Positions 56,478 through 64,000 of a stretch of DNA of 64,000 nucleotides are shown here, piece after piece. The stretch covers positions 2,294,001 to 2,358,000 of the forward strand of contig JAQOTA010000060.1 in assembly GCA_029532415.1 (NCBI GenBank), read 5' to 3'. Source of the stretch: Marasmius tenuissimus. Lineage: Eukaryota > Basidiomycota > Agaricomycetes > Agaricales > Marasmiaceae. The notes beneath the pieces were generated by a model, which had not been told where the DNA came from, did not search any database, and worked only from the letters and a program-made list of their open reading frames with translations. The position numbers and the translations under genes were made by a program. Numbering within the stretch: the first letter of the stretch is position 1; every line of letters begins with the position of its first letter.

Positions 56478-58705
56478 ACCATGATTGATCAATCTTATCC
56501 CGGGACCCGCACAATGATAAATTCATGCCATGCAAAGGATTCCGAATGCCCATAGACCTCCCCCGTTGCATGAGCACCCGCTAAATGTCTTCTATTGTCC
56601 CATGGGAGATTCTGGCCTCGATATTCAAGCTCAACCACCTGAGCGGCGATGCCGACATTGACGGGTGCAACTCGCAATTGGGGCAGTACAGCGTCCCCTC
56701 TGTTCAGTCGTTGGGCTTACCCTTCGAAATCAACGTATCCCACGTCAGCCAACGATGGCGTCAAATAGCCCTGGGCACCAGTACCCTCTGGACGTCCATC
56801 TTCATTAAACGCGGTGCGTGCTATGAAGCGGTTTCGGCATACCTTCGACGGTCCTCAGGAAGCCCCCTCGAGGTGATCATTGTCCACGATCGATTGCTCG
56901 ACGACGATGACGACAGCGACAATGATGACGGCGAGGAGGAGCCTCAGGCTCACCAGAGGATATTCGAACTCGCTTTTCTCCACATAGCACAGTGGCGCCG
57001 CTGTTGGATCCACTCGTCTCGACTGAACATTGACAGTCCTTTCTTATCACGCCTGAAATCCGCCCGTGCTCCAATACTGGAATACGTCTCTATCGGGGTC
57101 GAGATTTCCGATCACTTGCGTCCTGCAAAAAGTGGCAGTCTCTCTACTCCCCGAATTTTCACCGGCGGCTGTCCGCGACTTACCTCTGTCTATTTGCGTG
57201 GACTTGCCGTCCATCTCTTTCGACCACCAATGTCGACGATAACTACCCTCTTCATTGATCACACGAGGCAAATTCGCATTTGTCTCCCCGAACTCCGCAC
57301 TCTTCTCAGCTCCAGTCCCTCGTTGCTTCACCTCTCAATCTCTGGCGATGTGCTCGGCGACCAGTCCTGGCCTGAATCCAACACCATCGCAATGCCCGCC
57401 TTGCGCTCGCTGGGCATCTCTAGTTTCAGAGCGTCGAACTACAGCTCCATAATGCTGACCATCGACGCCCCCCGTCTTGAGAAACTCGTCTTGAGGGACG
57501 CACGCAAGCACGACCTTGACCCATTTCTCTATTCTTCCCACGCCTCCAAATTCCCTCTCCTCCAGTCTCTCGTTTTCTGCGACTGCCATTTCACCGTAGC
57601 CAAATACCGCATGTTCTGTGCCTCTTTCCCCTTAGTCTCCGAGCTTACGTTTTATGGGGATAGCTATCTCCCAGACATTCTCAGAAGCATTTCAGATACG
57701 ACCCATTTGGCACCAAATGCAACCGAGGTACATACTTTGTGGCCTCGCTTGAAGGAGTTAAATGTCGATCTGAGTCAGACAGGCGAGGACGAGGACGAGG
57801 AAGAGGACGAGGAAGGCTTGTTTCTCAAGGATGGCCTCGCCCGCCGCCTAGAAATAGGTCACGGCCCGGCAAAGATAAAACTGGGAATCATGACGGATGA
57901 AATGGATGATGATTACGCGCTAGAGGTGGCTTGTAGTGATCCTGAGTGGTTGGAGGAACACGTCTCGATTAAAATCATGGAGGGGCCAGATCTTTGGTGT
58001 CAATGTTGTTATTGACATTGGCCGGTCGCAAGGAGGATGGCGAGAGTTTGCGAATGACCTATGGCCTTGCGAGAAAATGCTTCGATAGTAATTTTTACAG
58101 ACTGCGTACATTTACAAACACGATCGGAAGAATGTGCATCGGAACGGGCTTAGTCTTCGAATAAAGGATGAAACGTCTAGAGTAGGAAACATGGTCAATG
58201 TAAATAAAATACACGAGCAACGACCCATACCTTAGATTGATTGTTGGGTGAAGATCCGCCTTGTGTAGGTGCGATCCCTGGGTCATCTTCAATGAGGTCA
58301 AGACTCTCTGCCTCAGCATCGGCGTGAGCAGGCCCAATTTCCTCATCCCCGTCATCTTCCATCATAGCATTGAATTCATCAACGGACATGTTTTCAATGC
58401 CCAGTCCGGACTCTCGAAGCGCGTTCTCGTCCATTATCGTCAGCTGCGAAGAGCTGGGCAAGAACAAAGGTTCTTGGGGCCGTAGCTGAGATGGCTGACC
58501 GTCCATCATGAAACGGCTGTCCATATCCACCCGAGCGGCCGTGCTCTCTATTGGTGGAGGTACAGCAGAAGACGCCCTCTTGATCCCAGAAAGTAGTGAC
58601 GGCGGTGGCATTGATGATCTTAGAGATACATCATCTCGAGCCATTGAGACGCGGTCAGTGTGCTGTACAACTTTCATGGGCTTCTTGAAACGACCTGACA
58701 CATCT
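56478..58705. repeat. segmental duplication, right copy
   Basis: Partner of 53213-55395. It contains F-box copy 2 and the intact 3' half of rad9, in the same relative order and orientation. Since rad9 is complete only here, this is the probable source copy. Confidence 0.75.
56585..58015 (+). CDS. F-box-like/LRR protein, duplicated copy 2
   Basis: One exon, 476 residues. Same layout as copy 1: SSIVPWEILASIFKL, then HVSQRWRQIALGTSTLWTSI and leucine-rich segments (LRSLGISSFRASNY is identical in both). Differences are an Asp/Glu-rich insert near residue 105 (DDDDDSDNDDGEEE) and another near 405 (EDEDEEEDEEG). Probable SCF substrate receptor by family; substrate unknown. Its stop lies 134 bases from that of the convergent rad9. 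Confidence 0.8.
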   Translation: MSSIVPWEILASIFKLNHLSGDADIDGCNSQLGQYSVPSVQSLGLPFEINVSHVSQRWRQIALGTSTLWTSIFIKRGACYEAVSAYLRRSSGSPLEVIIVHDRLLDDDDDSDNDDGEEEPQAHQRIFELAFLHIAQWRRCWIHSSRLNIDSPFLSRLKSARAPILEYVSIGVEISDHLRPAKSGSLSTPRIFTGGCPRLTSVYLRGLAVHLFRPPMSTITTLFIDHTRQIRICLPELRTLLSSSPSLLHLSISGDVLGDQSWPESNTIAMPALRSLGISSFRASNYSSIMLTIDAPRLEKLVLRDARKHDLDPFLYSSHASKFPLLQSLVFCDCHFTVAKYRMFCASFPLVSELTFYGDSYLPDILRSISDTTHLAPNATEVHTLWPRLKELNVDLSQTGEDEDEEEDEEGLFLKDGLARRLEIGHGPAKIKLGIMTDEMDDDYALEVACSDPEWLEEHVSIKIMEGPDLWCQCCY

Positions 58706-59956
58706 CCAGGAGTGTCCTCTCGTATTCGTTTCTTCACAGGTTGTGGTGTATGTCGGCCATGCTGACTGGGAGAGATCTGTACTTGACTCGTGGAGATGAC
58801 GAAGAGGGTTTCAAAGTTGTCTCCCTCCACGTCGATAAAAAGGGGTGCAGCCGGAGTGGTAAAGCGGAGATCAAGACACAGCGCTGATGCTTCGGCGAAC
58901 GCAATGGTAGCCTTGACGAAAGGGAAAGAGAGGTCGCGTCAAATAGAGTCCACAGGTTTCTGTCGGCAGAATGTGTTTACATTGAATTCTCGCAGATGGA
59001 ATGCAAGAATAATGGGTGTAGAGTCGAGATTGTAGACGTCAAACTCGTCTGCACTGATCGTGAGTTCGGTAGATAGCTGGGCTTTCCCTACAAGTTTACC
59101 ACAAAGTCAATTCGATGGATAACGTGGGTAGTTGAGCCCGAACCTTTACTATCAATAGAGGACTCCAGGCTCTTGACTTGTACTTCCGTGTCTCCGAAGT
59201 TCCAGATGAGTTGTGGGTCTGCCTTGATGCCCTTTGCTAGCGGGAAGTGTTCAATTATCTCCCTCATAGCCCTAGGGCCAATGGTCAAGAGGGATTCGTC
59301 CGTCGTGTCTGGGATGCCAGGAGCCAAAAGAGAGGATGGGGTCATAAGGACGAGTTTATGTGTTTTTACAACACCTAAAGCAGCAGTCAATAACCAGTCA
59401 GCAGCGCGTTTGCTACAAACAGACGACATCGCGTGCGCACCATGTTTGCAATGAAGTCGCACAACTAGCCTACTTTCCAAACTATCCTCATCGTCTGTGT
59501 CTGGGTTCTCTCCTTCCACGATCGATATCTCGCACTTTTCGACCGAGCTATCTCCAAAATGATGCTTCAATATTGAGAGTAATGCCTACGACGAAACTTC
59601 CTTCAGCGTATGTAGAACGCAAGCAAGAACATCCAGAAACGAACCTTGGTCATCAGCTGTCCTGTAACATGTTCTAATTCATCAAGCCCGACATTTGCAG
59701 TCGACGAATTTCCAACTCTGTACCTTGAGAAGAACTGGCGAGAGTATCGAAAGCGACAATAGGCCGACTTAGAGGAGTTGGTGCATGACATGGATAACGT
59801 CTCGGACGTGGCATATATAGTGAGCTCTTCCCCGTATCTCGATAGGCACGTAAGCGCCCTCGTAAAAGCTAGACCAAGTTCGAGTAAGAAGAGGAAAAAC
59901 GGAGCGCGATTTAGGACCCTACGTTTTAAAGCATGGGAGTCGAAAGAAACCTGCAT
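58150..59956 (-). CDS. rad9: DNA damage checkpoint clamp subunit Rad9 (9-1-1)
   Basis: Exons 59923-59956, 59645-59868, 59441-59585, 59144-59374, 58981-59081, 58231-58911 and 58150-58176 give about 480 residues. The PCNA-like part begins VSFDSHALKPFTRALTCLSR, then YGEELTIYAT, SSKSAYCRFRYSRQFFSRY and VVKTHKLVLM, followed by LSTELTISADEFDVYN and FETLFVISTSQV. The C-terminal 190 residues are a Ser/Pro/Asp-rich tail, the part that checkpoint kinases phosphorylate and TopBP1/Rad4 binds. A second, decayed copy of the tail lies at 54929-55395. The last exon encodes only eight residues (TFHPLFED). Confidence 0.9.
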
Positions 59957-60150
59957 TGTTGACGTGAGCTCAACAAGCGCCCGTTGTAGACGCGACTCAC
60001 GCGTTCCCGCGGTTGATCATGATCATCGAATGGCTTGTTATTTACGAACAAAACGTGCAAACCGTGGCTGATAGCATTCTCAAAATGAGTGATACTGACG
60101 TGTTTTAGTATCTACAGTAGAACCTATAGCCTATTAAGCCAACATCACCC

Positions 60151-61610
60151 TTAAGATGTCGAACGTTTTCCAGCTTGTTGAAGCAGCCATTCGAGCCCTA
60201 GGTGGAAATCTTCGCGAAGTTTGACGGCTTGCTTGATGTCAAAAAAAGCATTCTCGAAACCATGAGAGACGCCGGGGTACCTAAGAATGGGTGGATTAGC
60301 GTGAAAATCTGTCTCTCGCCACCGTGATGCATACACTACGAGCTTGGTCGGGACCCCTGCTTCCTTTAGCACTTTTTCATATAGTAGTCCCTCATCACGC
60401 AACGGGTCCAGGCCGCAAACCTGAATAAAAGCAGGAGGCAGGCCCTTGTGGGTCGTAAGAAGTAGAGGAGAGACCCTTGGATCGGTCGGTGGACCGTTAT
60501 AGATTTCTGTGAACAACAAAAATGGTGAGAACTTTCCATGGCGCGAAAACGTCAGTGACGACGAACCTTGGAACTTGACGAGAAAATCTTTGGTCATTTG
60601 AGGCGCGTCTTTATTCTGCTCTAATGACAACAGGGATGACTTGTATCTGGCCACATGGTGTCGAGCGTGAATCTGAACTCGAACAATCTTCACAACTTAC
60701 TTTTCCGGGTAGGCTTGAGGATGAACTATGTTAGGGACGTGAAGTAACTGACCGGTGATTGGCTTGTCCTTGTAGAAATCGTCATTTCGGGTGATGAAGG
60801 AAAGCACTGCAGCTAAATTTCCGCCTGCTGATGCCCCTCCTAGGATGAAGCCTTTCTCCAAAGACGCGTTGAATGCCTCTGGGCGCGAGCCGACCTGTCA
60901 TATAACATACAGCGCCGTCAGCGGACATGCGTTGATTGATGGCCAAAGGCAGACTAGTTCGCACATATCTCAAAGCTGCGGTCAAGTCATTGACAGCTGT
61001 GGGGAATGGATGCTCGGGAGCTAGTCTGGTTAAAAGGTCTTTAACATCCACTAATCCGTTTAGTCTATGAAAGGTATGGGTCCTTACCGATATTCGCAGT
61101 TAACAATAGAAATACGAAGTTTCACACTTGCAATCCGAAGTTTGTAGTCGTCCATCTGGACATCTCCCAACAAAAACCCTAACCGTTGATTCAAATCTCA
61201 ATCACTAAACAAAGTGGGAAATCACTTGCGGCTGAACTCACCTCCGCCATGGATCCAGAACAATAATGGGAACGTATCTTCATCGCCGCGTGGAACTGGA
61301 GCAATATGTCTTGCCAGTACCTTTGCTCCATCCCCGACGTCGATGTAGTGGTCTTTGACGGTGTATTCATCGCCTAGAAGATAGTTTTCAGCGAAGACAG
61401 TAAACCTGATTGGAGGAAGTGAAGATTGTAATGCTTACTCTTGGGTAAAAGGGGGCCGTAATTGCGCTGGACGATCTGAGAAGCGAACTGCTCATAGCCT
61501 TTTCGCACTGCATCTATCGACGTGTTCTCGTCGAAGACAAAAGGCGGGATAGATGATAGTAAGGGGGCGAGCTCCGGGTCGACCTCAGACAGATGAGAAT
61601 ACTCGGCCAT
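60151..61610 (-). CDS. alpha/beta-hydrolase fold-3 esterase/lipase (HSL family), nine exons
   Basis: Exons 61439-61610, 61242-61373, 61088-61178, 60965-61025, 60753-60894, 60701-60725, 60567-60646, 60335-60506 and 60151-60280 give about 334 residues. The oxyanion loop reads LFWIHGGG, then YRLAPEHPFPTAVNDL, the nucleophile elbow GGASAGGN (Ser about 174), VCGLDPLRDE with the likely acid and VVYPGVSHGFE with the His. This is the hormone-sensitive-lipase-like group that hydrolyses small esters or acyl glycerols. No signal peptide, so probably intracellular. Substrate unknown. Confidence 0.9.
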
Positions 61611-62712
61611 TGAGAAATGGTACAGCAGGTGACCAACGTTGCTCCCTTATAAGTATTTTGTGGGGTATCTGGAAAGCGCCGATTCGATCCGACACGAATG
61701 GAGTCTTACCGACAAATGGATGTGGCGAAATACCAGTGGAAAATTCAATAGCAACATTTCGCGAAAATAAGGAGGTAGGGCAACCCCCGTCTGGACGAAT
61801 CGCATCGACTTTTCCATGAGCGTCCCGATGGTAGCCGTCTGAAATGGATTAGCTACGCCTTGCGTGACTTACCAAGACTTACCAGCGCGTCGAATGTCAG
61901 CGCACAATTAGTATGCGTACTATTTTCCACCTATCCAGAGTACTACCCCACAAAACAGCCCACAAAGGTAATCTCAGGCAGCCAACGTGAGCGATGTACT
62001 AGGCGCGCTTGGGAACGGCAGCCGCTGTACTCAAGAGCAAACTGCAGAAGAAAGTATGACTGCAAGGGTGTCGCTTGATTCGAGTCCGCGGTCGCAACCT
62101 TCTAGAGAGTGTGATTCCAAGTGATTCGTAGACTTGAATTATGTTCTCGAGGTGAGTGATACTGTTGTAAGTTATTAGAAAAGTTAAAAGAGGTCAGGAC
62201 AACGTGGGAAGAGCTGCGAGTCCACCATCAGAATCCTACGGATTAGATAATCTATAACACCTCCTTCAACGATCTCATTGTCAACCTGACCGTTCCAAAG
62301 AGAACAGGCAAGCTGCAACGCAAGAAGAAACCGTCCCTTTCTTTCGTTCTGGGGCTTTCCAACGTAGTGTGTGGTTGAAAAAGGATATCTTGTGGGCCTT
62401 GGTGAACCAGTGCGTATTCTCAGCCCTCGATACCAAGTTCTGACAAGCTGATGATCGAGCCATCCCGGGGCCTTCTCGAAAACAGATACATTTGCCTGCT
62501 TACTGGAAAGCTCATGAATTGAATCAGACTATCTGATTTTCGGCCTTCACAGCGTGGCGTACGAGCTCCATCATTACGCGGAGGTCATTCGGTTACCACG
62601 GCCCATAGGCCATCCACCTGATCTGGCTGAGGCTCAAATTGTACCCCGGCCAATGAAACCCGGTATATCTTCTTGACCGAAATAAAGCCCTCTCCATCAT
62701 CCCCACGACTCT
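61611..62712. other. intergenic, hydrolase promoter and F-box leader
   Basis: About 1.1 kb. A TATAAG-like word near 61648 on the minus strand lies about 40 bases before the hydrolase ATG. The remainder shows no supported gene; the right end is C-rich before the F-box start. Confidence 0.4.
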
Positions 62713-64000
62713 ATGCTACCCTCCAACATGACAGATATACGTGGGCCCAGTATACCCCCAGAGCTCATCTGCAACACTCTCGAATTTGTTCCTCGTCACG
62801 ACCTTCCTACACTCCGATCGTGTGCCCTGGTCTCGTGGGCATGGTATCACTCTTCCCGGCGCATTCTATTTCGACATATCGCCCTCGAAAACTCGAAAGA
62901 AAGCTACGGAATCTGGTTGGAGAGGCTCAAGAGCTCCCCACGTCTCACGAAATTTGTGACCCACATCACTCTCTTGGGCAAACCTCCCGGAGAACTAACA
63001 TGGGACACCACTTCCGCAATCGAGCTGGCTCAACACTTGAGCCATGTACGCAGCGTTTCCGTCAAATCTTTACACCACCAATTCCACGATGGTCACCGGA
63101 TATTATTCGAAAACTTACTTGGCCTCCGTACGCTCTACCTACGCGACGTTTCGTTTGAGGGGGCAGCCCAGTTGTTCGAGAATCTTGGGAAAGTGCCGGG
63201 GAGGCTCTCCAGCCTGTCCCTCCAGCGAGTAGGAGGCCAGGTGTGGCCAGCCTCTTTTGGAGCACTTTTCTCTGATTCTGGTTACGTTTCGAGTCGCGCA
63301 AATCCCGACACTACCTTGCATGATCTGACACTCTCGAGCAGTGAGATGCGCGTGGATGTGTTATCATGGTTGCTCGGGGGCTCCTTCAACCTTTCGCGTC
63401 TGCGTTCGTTGGTCCTTTCGGCAGCATCATTCCACTCCGACCACAACGATTCGACGTATTCGAACATCACTTTATTATTGGAAGAGCTTTTCAAGGCTGT
63501 AGGCTCCTCCCTTCGGACTCTCACGATAGGCGTACATCGTGAACGTCCTGGTGACAATTCCCATCTCGGTAAGCTATGAGCCTTCTCTACGGCACAATAC
63601 GGGGCGAACTCAAACCTTTGATAGCCCATATAACATCTAACTCCATGCTCAAGCACCTCCACTCTCTCGACAGGCTCGTCATCGTATCCGAGTGTGCAGG
63701 AGTCCTCAGGCCTGCAATTGGGCTAGCGCACGCCACCAAGTTGATACCCCACATTTCGCCTGGAAGCCTCCGCGAAATCGTCATCGCATTGGATCTAAGT
63801 ATACTCGACTTTCGTGACCTTCCTCGTGTTCGGTCATTACCAGAATGGACGACTCTCGACGAACACATCCATCTCGCGACATACAATTCCTTCCGCCGCC
63901 TCTTCATCATCGTTGACTATAACGCCCCGGGAGCACGCGCGACGATGGAGAAAACGATTGAGAGTGTAATCCGAGAAGCTCTACCCAAATCAAATGCCCG
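62713..64000 (+). CDS. F-box protein, 3' end beyond the window
   Basis: Exons 62713-63568 and 63625 onward; at least 410 residues are in the window. A canonical F-box lies at residues 13-55 (IPPELICNTLEFVPRHDLPT, then CALVSWAWYHSSRRILF). Leucine-rich segments follow (LLGLRTLYLRDVSFEG, LHDLTLSSSEM, LRSLVLSAASF), typical of agaricomycete F-box receptors. It is not closely related to the duplicated pair at 53.3 and 56.6 kb. An in-frame ATG at 62728 is an alternative start. Confidence 0.82.

Noticed and set aside
23..64000. CRISPR arrays, prophage, insertion sequences or long LTR elements
   Set aside because: None visible; the genome is eukaryotic, and the only repeats are segmental duplications, a CA microsatellite and the AATTCTC clusters.

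Overview
The window is nuclear DNA of a filamentous basidiomycete, most likely an agaricomycete. Genes are packed on both strands and cut by many short introns (about 50-80 bases, GT-AG, often GTATGT/GTGAGT donors). The gene families also fit: an Agaricomycete-style GH16 glucanase, seven-TM fungal rhodopsin-fold proteins, mpaB-type oxygenase, F-box/LRR proteins and chitin synthase. I see no rRNA, tRNA, CRISPR array, bacterial operon or intact transposon. Exon junctions were assembled by hand from splice signals, reading phase and family motifs, so individual junctions may be off.

Layout: 0.6-7.0 kb holds a Yap-type bZIP factor, an interval with degenerate AATTCTC/GAATT repeats, an NIF/SCP-type phosphatase and a serine palmitoyltransferase small subunit. 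7.4-14.3 kb is a tandem array: three copies of a decayed minus-strand segment alternate with two copies of a rhodopsin-fold membrane protein gene, one intact and one broken. 14.9-36.4 kb holds an orphan gene, a GCFC-domain protein, pyroglutamyl peptidase, a 12-exon secreted aspartic protease, a single-pass membrane protein, an mpaB-type oxygenase, a GH16 glucanase, a secreted CMD-like protein, a mitochondrial PPR protein, cohesin Rad21 and an R3H-associated protein. 36.6-52.8 kb holds chitin synthase (19 exons, one apparent frameshift), an Smr-domain protein, a WBP4-like zinc finger protein, an FLVCR-like MFS transporter, TRM11, SWS1/ZSWIM7, a 4CXXC_R1 zinc finger protein and TIM17. 53.2-59.9 kb is a second segmental duplication, carrying two F-box-like genes plus the 3' end of rad9; the outer rad9 copy has decayed. 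60-64 kb holds an alpha/beta-hydrolase and an F-box gene that runs off the window.

Most genes are unrelated housekeeping genes, arranged as divergent pairs with very short shared promoters (for example TRM11/SWS1, 87 bases between start codons) or convergent pairs with short 3' gaps. Chromosome maintenance is represented three times (Rad21, Rad9, SWS1), but nothing suggests a cluster. I did not find a convincing new multi-gene system. The most interesting items are the two segmental duplications with unequal decay, the chitin synthase frameshift, the start-codon-only exon of rad21 and the orphan gene at 14.9-16.8 kb.
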